Below are positions 1-5,670 of a stretch of DNA of 5,670 bases, one piece after another. Location: positions 1 through 5,670 of the forward strand of contig CAZBNU010000249.1 in NCBI GenBank assembly GCA_964493075.1. Reading direction: 5' to 3'. Origin of the DNA: SLFT01 sp964493075. Its GTDB lineage: Bacteria; Hydrogenedentota; Hydrogenedentia; Hydrogenedentales; CAITNO01. The position numbers were made by a program, and so were the translations under genes. Each line of letters opens with the position of its first letter. Position 1 is the first letter of the stretch. The notes under the pieces were generated by a model. That model was not told the DNA's origin, ran no database searches, and was given only the letters and a program-made list of their open reading frames with translations.

Positions 1-371
1 CGCTGGATCCGTGGGAGGTAACCCAGGTGGCGCTGCTCTGGAATCGGGACACCCTTTATGATCGGATCAACCGGCGTGTGGAGGAGATGGTGACCCAGGG
101 CTGGCGCGAAGAAACACAGCGGCTTATGGACAACGGCTATGAAAAGGACATTTACCGCCTGAAAGCACTGGGATACCAGGAGATGGCCACACACCTGCGT
201 GGAGAATGCACCCTGGCGGAAACGGTTGAAGCCACGCAACAGCACCACCGTCGCTATGCCAAGCGGCAGCTGAGTTGGTTCCGCGCAGACAAGCGCGTCC
301 AGTGGCTACCCGCAGAAGAAGACAAGGCCGTGAAGGAATGGCTGGACGGCATGGTTGGCCTGTTTGAGTAG
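1..371 (+). CDS. miaA: tRNA dimethylallyltransferase (MiaA), C-terminal part, 5' end outside the window
   Basis: MiaA transfers a dimethylallyl group from DMAPP to N6 of A37 in tRNAs that read codons starting with U, making i6A37 in the cytoplasm. The frame is open from base 3, with no stop before the left edge, and ends at TAG 369-371, giving the last 122 residues. A GTG at 27 is only an internal valine. Family signatures seen in order are LYDRINRRVEEM with QGWREE (the helical segment after the insert domain), KALGYQEM (the usual A-I/L-G-Y-K/Q-E motif), and RRYAKRQLSWFR, which matches the near-diagnostic YAKRQ-x-x-WFR motif for tRNA contact, followed by a VQWL end. The P-loop and catalytic N-terminal two thirds of the usual roughly 300 residues are missing only because the window starts here. 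The gene converges on the toxin gene, with 5 bases between the stop codons. G+C is about 60% in a sampled line. The family call is confident. Confidence 0.95.
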   Translation, partial: LDPWEVTQVALLWNRDTLYDRINRRVEEMVTQGWREETQRLMDNGYEKDIYRLKALGYQEMATHLRGECTLAETVEATQQHHRRYAKRQLSWFRADKRVQWLPAEEDKAVKEWLDGMVGLFE

Positions 372-376
372 ACTGT

Positions 377-667
377 TCAAGCGCGTCCACTCCAGTAGGT
401 TGGTTGCCGTTTCTGGTGGGCTATGGCAAGAACTCGAATTCGGTCGTCTTCAATTGCGTAAATAATATTGAATGGGAAACGGTACAATATCTTTTTGCGA
501 GTACGTTTGCCAACCATCGGATAAGCATAAGGCATTGTAATGATTAGATTGAAGGAGTCCTGTAATTCATCAAGGAAGTTTTGCCCCAGTCCCGGTTGCT
601 GTTCCTCAAAATATTTTGCTGCATCAATCATTTCCTGACTGGCATCTGAGTTTAAAACTATATGCAT
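377..667 (-). CDS. Type II toxin-antitoxin system toxin, RelE/ParE family
   Basis: This 96-residue protein has the size and layout of RelE/ParE-superfamily toxins. The N-terminal helical hairpin includes AAKYFEEQQPGLGQNFLDEL (about residues 16-35). A PYAYPMVGKRTRKKILYRF stretch (46-64) leads into the beta-sheet, then FNIIYAIEDDRIRVLAIAHQ and the terminal KRQPTYW (86-92). The closing H-x-K-R-x-P-x-Y-W pattern is typical of the ParE/'plasmid stabilisation' branch. RelE members cleave mRNA on the ribosome and ParE members poison DNA gyrase; the sequence alone does not decide between them, though this end pattern leans to ParE-like. Its ATG overlaps the antitoxin stop codon by one base (TAATG) and no separate ribosome binding site is visible, so translation is probably coupled to the antitoxin. 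The length looks complete and no frameshift is seen. Confidence 0.9.
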   Translation of the reverse strand: MHIVLNSDASQEMIDAAKYFEEQQPGLGQNFLDELQDSFNLIITMPYAYPMVGKRTRKKILYRFPFNIIYAIEDDRIRVLAIAHQKRQPTYWSGRA

Positions 668-903
668 TATGAAATCGCATTGTGGGCACGATCAAATGCT
701 TCCTCGACAGGGATTTCCTGCACTATTCCTGCGTGAATATCGTCCAGCCTGCGCTCTGCTTCTTCAACCCATAATGCCTCAATTTCAGCACCAGAAAGAT
801 TTGTTTCATAAGCATCAAGACTATCAATTATTTTCTTGGCAAGACTTGCTCTATCATGTACTGACAGTTTTTCAATCTCAACTTCAATTTCCTGTAATTG
901 CAT
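667..903 (-). CDS. Antitoxin, addiction module component family (PF09720/TIGR02574 type)
   Basis: This 78-residue acidic protein would bind and neutralise the toxin encoded immediately downstream. It shows the family pattern: an N-terminal LSVHDRASLAKKIIDSLD segment (13-30; usual form LS-xx-E/DR-xx-LA-xx-LL-x-SLD), then an IEALWVEEAERRLDDIHAG stretch (41-59) with the conserved Trp45, paired arginines 51-52 and Gly59, then IPVEEAF (64-70). In this family the W-xx-EA-xx-R helix and the tail after the glycine contact the toxin. The ATG at 903 is supported by an AGGAG ribosome binding site at 911-915 with 7 bases of spacing. Antitoxin first and toxin second, with overlapping codons, is the standard order. 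The sequence is AT-rich (19 G/C in the 60-base line from 781). No separate DNA-binding domain is recognisable, so autoregulation is uncertain. Confidence 0.9.
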   Translation of the reverse strand: MQLQEIEVEIEKLSVHDRASLAKKIIDSLDAYETNLSGAEIEALWVEEAERRLDDIHAGIVQEIPVEEAFDRAHNAIS

Positions 904-944
904 TATGTTGCTCCTGATTTGTCACCGCTATTCTTTCTGTCTAG

Positions 945-953
945 ATTGTATCA
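945..953 (-). promoter_or_regulatory. Candidate extended -10 promoter for the toxin-antitoxin operon
   Basis: On the - strand this reads TGATACAAT, a TG-n extended -10 followed by TACAAT (one mismatch to TATAAT). It lies about 42 bases upstream of the antitoxin ATG, in the 105-bp AT-rich gap after the lipoprotein gene. No good -35 box lies 16-18 bases upstream; a TTGATA at 962-967 is too close (11 bases). This fits an extended -10 promoter, but AT-rich DNA yields such matches by chance. Transcription from the lipoprotein gene could also read through, as no clear terminator is visible between the two. Confidence 0.35.
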
Positions 954-1008
954 TATTATTTTATCAACTTTTTCGCGATCTCTTATTGTCAGATTAGATT
1001 CGGTATTC

Positions 1009-1506
1009 TCACATTATCTTGCGGCCTTCCTCTATATACTCCTGATACTTCTTTTCAACGGCATAAATTTTCTCCTTAAATGACTGGTCTGTAATTTCTA
1101 TATGTTTTGAAATCTGACTATCTTCCATATATAAGGCAATCATCCAGTTCTTTTCTTTTTCGTATTGTATGCTCAAGTATGTTGCTTCATAATAGGTTTC
1201 TTGAGGAAACTCCAAAACATAATCCAACTGCATTCCGATGAAGTCCTTTTTCTGAAAACGAAAATTTACAATATCAGGCGAATTAAGATATTCATACATT
1301 TCGTCTGTAATTGAGGATGTATTGTTACTAATAAGCAAGTCTACAATATTTTTACATAGCTCTTGCTTTTCTTCTGGCGCTTCATAGGGAATATCGTGTT
1401 CTTTTACAAATTTTTCCAAAAGACCAAAATCGATTTGGGACATGTTGGACACATGACATCCTGATACCAGTATCACAGCAAGAAGTAGAATAAAACACCT
1501 GTACAC
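1009..1506 (-). CDS. Small lipoprotein of unknown function
   Basis: The protein has 165 residues with the proposed GTG start at 1506. It begins MYRCFILLLAVILVSGC: a short n-region with one arginine, a hydrophobic run, and a lipobox (L-V-S-G-C) with Cys17 as the lipidation site, so a membrane-anchored, periplasm-facing or surface lipoprotein is expected. GTG is chosen because AAGGA lies 7 bases upstream within an AAGGAAGG stretch. An ATG at 1551 would also be in frame and would put the signal after a charged 15-residue leader, but it has no ribosome binding site; an ATG at 1596 would overlap the upstream gene by 53 bases. The mature part is hydrophilic and rich in Glu, Lys and Tyr, with a charged, probably helical C-terminus (about the last 30 residues). 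I recognise no family. It starts 37 bases after the TIM-barrel gene on the same strand but is far more AT-rich (17-18 G/C per sampled 60 bases), which suggests separate origin. Confidence 0.75.
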   Translation of the reverse strand: MYRCFILLLAVILVSGCHVSNMSQIDFGLLEKFVKEHDIPYEAPEEKQELCKNIVDLLISNNTSSITDEMYEYLNSPDIVNFRFQKKDFIGMQLDYVLEFPQETYYEATYLSIQYEKEKNWMIALYMEDSQISKHIEITDQSFKEKIYAVEKKYQEYIEEGRKIM

Positions 1507-1543
1507 AGTTCCTTCCTTTCTAAAAAGTTGTTTCGAATTTCTA

Positions 1544-2667
1544 TCATGCATACCACTGACGTTCCCGCTTAAGGTCCGACAAAATATTGATGGCAATGTC
1601 CACGTCTTCGGCGACCTGAAAATCGAACATGCCGACGCAGATAATGTCTGCGCCGTTTTCGAAGGCGTATTTGAAGCCGTGGCGTGGGTGGATGGCGCCT
1701 GCGGCGAGTACCTTGAAGGCGATCCACGGTTTTTCTATGGCTTTCATATAGGCAATGGTTTTATCCGGGTCCATGCACCAGAAATTGTCGTGGGGATTGC
1801 GAATGACTTCTTCTGGTTGGTCGGGACGGCGCGCGCTCCAGTAGTCGCCGGCGTGCAGCGTTTTTACATAGAAATCGGCATTCACACCCGCTTCTTCACA
1901 GGCGACTATCACATCGAGGGAATGGCCGCCAATCCCGCCGGGGATGCCGCGCTCTTTGATGTACGCCACCGTCTTCGCTAGCAATTCGACCTGGCCGTCC
2001 GCTACCAACCTGTCCCCCACGGCACCCTGCACATACGCCAGCGATGCACCGTTATCCACGGCACTGTCCACGGTGGTTTTGTAGTCGTCCACACGGGGAT
2101 GCACTTCGGAAATCCACTGTATCTTGCCGCCTTCGTTCCAGAACCGTTTGATAATGTCGCCGGAGACGGGATTGGTGAGGATGCTGTTGACACCGTACTC
2201 CTGGCACAGATGCAGCGTCTCCAGAATTTTCTCATCTGTGTTGTAAGCCTTGAACAATCGGGAGACATACATAAGGTCGCGGCTGTGCGCCCAGCCACCG
2301 ATGAGGTTGCCGCCGCAAATCACGCGGCTCACCTCCACGTCCCTGATCTTGCCTTTGGGCATGGGCATGGCAAAGGGATTCGATTCCTGGCCGGGGGTAG
2401 GATTCTTTCCCATGTGCGACAGCAGAATCTGTTCTTCAAACCCGATGCCCGCGACAAGCCCCGAAGCGGCCGTTCCCTNNNNNNNNNNNNNNNNNNNNNN
2501 NNNNNNNNNNNNNNNNNNNNNNNNNNNNNNNNNNNNNNNNNNNNNNNNNNNNNNNNNNNNNNNNNNNNNNNNNNNNNNAGAATCTGTTCTTCAAACCCGA
2601 TGCCCGCGACAAGCCCCGAAGCGGCCGTTCCCTGTAGAAATTCCCTGCGTCCCATGATCGGTTTCAT
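1544..2667 (-). CDS. Tat-signal TIM-barrel-like protein of unknown function, split by an assembly gap
   Basis: As written the frame is broken by 100 N. If the Ns and one of the two flanking 55-bp copies are removed, the frame runs uninterrupted from ATG 2667 to TGA 1544 and encodes 322 residues. The start is supported by AAGGAG at 2675-2680 with 7 bases of spacing. The protein begins MKPIMGRREFLQG and continues with a short Ala/Gly-rich hydrophobic stretch: an RRxFL twin-arginine motif (residues 7-11) for Tat export, without an obvious AxA cleavage site. The body alternates strands and helices as a TIM barrel does. Likely conserved motifs, in merged numbering, are CGGNLIGGWAHSRD (66-79), GGIGGHSLDV (192-201), KTLHAGDYW (217-225), FKVLAAGAIHPRHGF (266-280) and GADIICVGMFDFQVAEDV (287-304); the last is a typical late-barrel strand-helix pattern. 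I recall similar proteins in Planctomycetes-type genomes, sometimes named aldo/keto reductase-like, but I see no clear AKR catalytic tetrad and assign no reaction. Confidence 0.82.
2424..2478. repeat. 55-bp direct copy, left of the N gap
   Basis: This segment starts AGAATCTG, ends CGTTCCCT, and matches 2579-2633 at every base read. It codes for the end of the Tat signal region on the - strand. The copy abuts the first N exactly, which marks it as a contig-end overlap rather than a biological repeat. Confidence 0.95.
2479..2578. other. Assembly gap of exactly 100 N
   Basis: There are 100 undetermined bases, the conventional placeholder length for a scaffold gap of unknown size. Both edges abut identical 55-bp sequence, so the two contigs most likely overlap and the true gap length is negative (-55). 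Removing 155 bases (gap plus one copy) restores the reading frame of the Tat-signal gene. Confidence 0.97.
2579..2633. repeat. 55-bp direct copy, right of the N gap
   Basis: This is the second identical copy of 2424-2478. It continues without a break into the start of the Tat-signal gene (RRxFL motif and ATG 2667), while the left copy continues without a break into the barrel body. Confidence 0.95.
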
Positions 2668-2674
2668 AATAACA

Positions 2675-2680
2675 CTCCTT
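2675..2680 (-). promoter_or_regulatory. Ribosome binding site that fixes the Tat-gene start
   Basis: AAGGAG on the - strand lies 7 bases upstream of ATG 2667. It decides against the longer in-frame reading from an ATG at 2754, which would run through the stem-loop and bury the twin-arginine motif 36 residues in. The 8-base perfect palindrome TTGCGCAA (2679-2686) overlaps its upstream end. Confidence 0.8.
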
Positions 2681-2683
2681 GCG

Positions 2684-2730
2684 CAAAAGTGGGTACAGGC
2701 ACCGCTGTTGCGTGCCAGTCCCCATTTTTG
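2684..2730. repeat. REP-like imperfect palindrome (stem-loop)
   Basis: The arms are 2684-2702 (CAAAAGTGGGTACAGGCAC) and 2712-2730, whose reverse complement is CAAAAATGGGGACTGGCAC. They agree at 16 of 19 positions, one of the three differences being a G-U wobble, around a 9-base loop. The core GGGGACnGGCAC / GTGCCnGTCCCC resembles a palindrome seen in many bacterial intergenic regions and associated with REP-associated tyrosine transposases (RAYTs); that link is from memory. It lies between the TPR gene and the Tat gene, ending 3 bases before the Tat gene's ribosome binding site. A clean terminator U-run is absent on the - strand (TTTTGCGC follows), so termination is doubtful. Confidence 0.65.
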
Positions 2731-2762
2731 CTTGTGCCAGCGTTGGTTGATCATCTGTAATC

Positions 2763-2791
2763 AGCATAGCGCATAGGGATTGCGAAATCAA
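2763..2791 (-). promoter_or_regulatory. Candidate sigma-70-type promoter for the Tat TIM-barrel gene
   Basis: On the - strand TTGATT (2786-2791) and TATGCT (2763-2768) are separated by exactly 17 bases; each matches four of six consensus positions. The -35 box overlaps the stop codon of the TPR gene. The transcript would start near 2756 and carry a leader of about 90 bases containing the 2684-2730 stem-loop. The spacing is ideal but the boxes are only moderate matches, and the phylum is uncertain. Confidence 0.35.
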
Positions 2792-5658
2792 TTATTATGG
2801 CTCCCTGCCGCCTCCTGCGCCTTGTTAAGATACAGCAGCGGCAGCGCCGCTTCCGGGTTTTTGGTATGCAGCTCCATCCAGACGTCAATACGCCGCTGAC
2901 TGTCAAAAGCCCGTACCAGCAGCGCGTCCAGCAACGCTGCGGTTTTGGGCGCATCCTGTATCTGGGTCAACACCCGTACATACAATTTCACGGCTTCTTG
3001 ATTCTTATCCAGACGTTCCAAAGTCTCCGCGAGATGGACGGCATGCAACATATCCGTCGGGGCGAGCGCCAGCGCATCCCGATATAACTGCGCTGCCAAT
3101 TCATAATCATTTTCTTCAACGGCACGCTGCGCACGTTGGGCAAATGCGTCTGCCGCCCTGGATACATAGGAAGTTTCCTGCCGTGCTAAGGTTTGCAGCC
3201 CGGCGCGACCCTGTTCCAAGTCGGCAAGATAAAGTTTTGAAGCGTTCAGGTAAAAAAGCAACTCCGGGTCATCAACCGTTTCCAATTGTTCGGCAAGCAG
3301 CACCGCCCGTTCATATTCCCCACCTTCAAAATAGGCGCGCACCCGTTGAATTTTAGGCAGCAGGATATCGGGATGGTTTTCTACAATATTTTCCCATGCC
3401 TGAATATTCCCTCCGAGGTCGCCCTTTTCAATGAAATAATGGTGTATCAGTTCCGCATTATACAGAGAATCCGGCGCCGCATTCATTCCCTTGATAAATA
3501 GCGCCAGCGCCTCTTCATCTTTTCCCTGCTTTTCCAGCGCTTCGCCCAGATATATGGGATACCAAATATTTTTGGGCACAAACGCTATCGCTTTGCGGAA
3601 ATACATTTCTGCTGCGGCATAGTCTCCTGATTCCATGAGTGTCTTTGCACGTGCAACCAATATGAGCGCCGCCGGTTCAGTTAGCAGCGGCGCGTCACTG
3701 ACGGTTTCCTTGATTATTGCAAGGCCTTCATCCTCCTGATCAAGCCACAACTTTACAGCACCCTGATAAAAACGTACCTCCTCACTTTCCCCGGCCAGAG
3801 CCTGTGCCGCTTCCAGCACAGACGCGGCGCTTACATAGTCCTGCAGATCATAATACGCCTTGCCCAGGTGCAACAGCGGGACAGTGGCATCAGGCTTCCG
3901 TTCATGGATATCAAGCCAAAACCGTATTTGTCCAGCGGCGTCATTCCGGGCCTGATACAGGTTGTCCACAAGCCGCGCCGTATAAGGCGACTCAGGCGCC
4001 GCAAGCAACACGGAACGATACAGGGTTTCAGCTTCTTCCTCCCGCCCCTGTTTTTCCAGCAATTCCCCAAGGTGTATCTTATGCCAATGGTCACAAGGCG
4101 CAATTTCCGTAGCCAAATGATACAGATATTCAGCCTGTTCAAAATTATCCTGCGCAGCCGCCTCTTCGGCATAACGGGCAACAGATTCCCCTGCCGGAGA
4201 AGCAAAATCAGGGTCCAACAGTGCGGCACGGGAAATATACTCCAATCCCGCTTCCATTTCTCCCCTTTCGCTCAATAACTCCCCGTATAAAAACAACTGC
4301 GGCGGATAATCCGGCGTTTCTTTCAGTCCCTGCTGCAATGTTTCAATAGCAGCATGAATATCTCCTTTTGCTCGATAGGCCTTTGCCAAGTATAACAGCG
4401 GCAACCCTGGATTCTGCCATTTTTCGGTGTGATCCCGTACATAAATCCATTCATCAATTCGCTGCTGGTGTCCATAGTACTTCGACAATATCGCATCCAT
4501 CCTAACGAACGTTTTGGGCACATTATTCATGGTCAATACTACTTCTCTGTACAACTTCAGTGCATGGTCGGGATTATACCGCTCCATATAGTCTCCAATG
4601 ACCAATAGATCAAATATCGTAGTGGCCGGCGACCAATAAATAGGCATGTCCGGATAGAAGCCTTTGTTCGAGGATACCACGCTGCCTTTTGCTGCAGTGT
4701 TGGTCCATTTTTCATAGCGCAAAGAAACTTCTTCTGGAACGTCAAGTTCGGCACAGATCATGCGCGCCCGGTGGGTGATTGTTTGCCCCGGTTGCGGGTT
4801 TTGCACCAGATACTGCCAGTCCCAGGCGCTTATCGCCGGAGGATTTCCCCAGTTCCATACCGCAAAACGGATGGGCGCACATTTTTCAAACATCATGACA
4901 TAGCTTAATACTGTCTGCTGTCTGCTCTTGGGTATGGCCATGTCAAGCAGCCCATAATAGAGGGGGACAGTAAAAAAGATATTCTCGTCCGTGATGATGT
5001 TGAACGCACTTGCGCCATCTTCCACGGGAAGCTGTGGAGCCCCCTGACAGGCAATTGTGCCGCCAAACTGTTCCTTTTCTATTGTTGGGCCGTATTCTAT
5101 CCAACCTTCCTTGCCATCAGAAATGCCGGGGAAATGGATCGCATGGTCTTTAAAATTACTGTGGTAACTGGCCCACATGAACCCAGCGTATCCAAGAGGA
5201 AACTGTTCCTTGCCCAAGACTGTTGAAAATGTGAGGTCAATGGCATCATTATCCTGGAAGCAATAGGTCATTTCAGTATCTAAATCCCAGGAGGCACTGT
5301 GTGCTGGCCATGAAACGCGCGCCATGCCCGGTGACTCAATGCAGAATCGCATCGGGTCAGTACGCGGTGTAAATGTGACGCGGTGATTATCGGCTTCAAC
5401 ACCAGAAAATATGTGCTCGTAATTCAGGGACGGAAAATGTAATATCGGTTTAAGCGGCACTTTTTTGTGGGTGAGATGGGTGATTCCGGCACCTTTTGTT
5501 TTGTCACGGGAAGCGACAAACCAGCCGTACAAATCACCCCCTCCAAGAAAGGCATAATAGTTTTTGTTTTCGGCAACATCAAACCAAGGCGACTCTTCTT
5601 TTTCCGGCCATAGCTCGGCACGCCTGAAAGTTACTGTGATGCGTTTGTGGTTGTCCAT
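2788..5658 (-). CDS. Large protein: beta-rich aromatic N-terminal domain plus long-period TPR array
   Basis: The protein has 956 residues from ATG 5658. Residues 1-330 form an unrecognised domain rich in Trp, Tyr and Phe, with notable stretches GGGDLYGWFVASRD (39-52), GYAGFMWASYHSNF (156-169) and FAVWNWGNPPAISAWDW (265-281). It looks like beta-sandwich material, perhaps mutarotase- or carbohydrate-binding-like, but this is only an impression. From about 347 onward the sequence is paired helices of TPR type. They form a larger unit of about 174 residues: markers K-A-Y at 426, 600, 774 and 946, Trp at 404, 581, 755 and 927, and the proline ending each A/L-rich helix at 521, 695 and 867. The last unit is a half, ending AGSHNN. 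No signal peptide or membrane segment is seen, so it is probably cytoplasmic and a protein-binding scaffold. Only 12 bases precede the ATG, they show no ribosome binding site, and the frame stays open to the window edge, so the true start may lie further upstream. Confidence 0.88.
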   Translation of the reverse strand: MDNHKRITVTFRRAELWPEKEESPWFDVAENKNYYAFLGGGDLYGWFVASRDKTKGAGITHLTHKKVPLKPILHFPSLNYEHIFSGVEADNHRVTFTPRTDPMRFCIESPGMARVSWPAHSASWDLDTEMTYCFQDNDAIDLTFSTVLGKEQFPLGYAGFMWASYHSNFKDHAIHFPGISDGKEGWIEYGPTIEKEQFGGTIACQGAPQLPVEDGASAFNIITDENIFFTVPLYYGLLDMAIPKSRQQTVLSYVMMFEKCAPIRFAVWNWGNPPAISAWDWQYLVQNPQPGQTITHRARMICAELDVPEEVSLRYEKWTNTAAKGSVVSSNKGFYPDMPIYWSPATTIFDLLVIGDYMERYNPDHALKLYREVVLTMNNVPKTFVRMDAILSKYYGHQQRIDEWIYVRDHTEKWQNPGLPLLYLAKAYRAKGDIHAAIETLQQGLKETPDYPPQLFLYGELLSERGEMEAGLEYISRAALLDPDFASPAGESVARYAEEAAAQDNFEQAEYLYHLATEIAPCDHWHKIHLGELLEKQGREEEAETLYRSVLLAAPESPYTARLVDNLYQARNDAAGQIRFWLDIHERKPDATVPLLHLGKAYYDLQDYVSAASVLEAAQALAGESEEVRFYQGAVKLWLDQEDEGLAIIKETVSDAPLLTEPAALILVARAKTLMESGDYAAAEMYFRKAIAFVPKNIWYPIYLGEALEKQGKDEEALALFIKGMNAAPDSLYNAELIHHYFIEKGDLGGNIQAWENIVENHPDILLPKIQRVRAYFEGGEYERAVLLAEQLETVDDPELLFYLNASKLYLADLEQGRAGLQTLARQETSYVSRAADAFAQRAQRAVEENDYELAAQLYRDALALAPTDMLHAVHLAETLERLDKNQEAVKLYVRVLTQIQDAPKTAALLDALLVRAFDSQRRIDVWMELHTKNPEAALPLLYLNKAQEAAGSHNN

Positions 5659-5670
5659 GTCAACAAACTG

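Noticed and set aside
360..380. Bidirectional terminator between miaA and the toxin gene
   Set aside because: Only a four-base TTGA/TCAA pairing was found, with no G+C-rich stem and no T-run on either strand.
124..390. 88-codon - strand open frame opposite miaA
   Set aside because: The frame is rich in Cys, Pro and Arg with no domain and lies opposite strongly conserved MiaA motifs.
949..966. TATCA direct repeat (949-953 and 962-966) as an operator for the antitoxin
   Set aside because: Five-base repeats are common by chance in DNA this AT-rich, and no dyad symmetry supports a binding site.
2424..2633. Biological direct repeat, such as an attachment site or target-site duplication
   Set aside because: The two copies abut the N run exactly and collapsing them restores a reading frame, which fits a contig-end overlap and not an inserted element.
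2099..2776. Long + strand open frame crossing the N gap
   Set aside because: It is the antisense shadow of the Tat TIM-barrel gene, the Ns supply false open codons, and the composition (many Pro, Arg, His) is that of a non-coding frame.
2591..2791. Open frame of 66 codons on the - strand across the promoter and stem-loop region
   Set aside because: It runs out of frame over the Tat-gene start and the palindrome and has no ribosome site or recognisable protein; the in-frame ATG 2667 with AAGGAG explains this stretch better.
3717..4278. Overlapping + strand open frames of 131-136 codons inside the TPR gene
   Set aside because: They are antisense shadows of helical repeat codons; the opposite frame shows a regular 174-residue periodicity that proves it is the coding one.

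Overview
The window comes from a bacterial genome, probably a draft or metagenome-derived assembly because it carries a run of exactly 100 N. Two traits point loosely to a Planctomycetes/PVC-type or Hydrogenedentes-like bacterium: a twin-arginine-tagged TIM-barrel protein, and a very large tetratricopeptide (TPR) protein with an unusual beta-rich N-terminal domain. That placement is an impression from protein style, not a measured result.

Layout, left to right. (1) The 3' end of miaA (tRNA A37 dimethylallyltransferase) lies on the + strand and runs in from outside the window. (2) Everything else is on the - strand. Convergent with miaA, with only 5 bases between the stop codons, is a type II toxin-antitoxin pair: a RelE/ParE-family toxin (377-667) and a PF09720/TIGR02574-type antitoxin (667-903), with overlapping stop and start codons. 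(3) Upstream of these lies an AT-rich gene for a small lipoprotein of unknown function (1009-1506). (4) Next is a Tat-signal TIM-barrel protein (1544-2667). Its coding sequence is interrupted by the 100-N gap, which is flanked by two identical 55-bp copies. Removing one copy and the Ns restores one open frame of 322 codons plus stop, so the gap is almost certainly an assembly artefact. (5) A roughly 120-bp intergenic region holds a candidate promoter, a REP-like stem-loop and a strong ribosome binding site. (6) From 2788 to the right edge is a 956-residue or longer protein with a roughly 330-residue aromatic-rich N-terminal domain followed by TPR-like helices. These helices repeat with a long period of about 174 residues, about 3.5 times.

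Base composition splits the window. Sampled 60-base lines in miaA and the TIM-barrel gene are about 60-63% G+C, while lines in the antitoxin and lipoprotein genes are about 28-32%. The stretch from about 377 to 1543 therefore looks like an AT-rich insert of accessory genes between older chromosomal genes. The TPR protein and the Tat protein are neighbours on one strand and could share a pathway, but nothing in the sequence proves it, and the Tat gene appears to have its own promoter. No RNA gene, CRISPR array or complete insertion sequence was seen, and no stretch over 300 bases lacks a gene.
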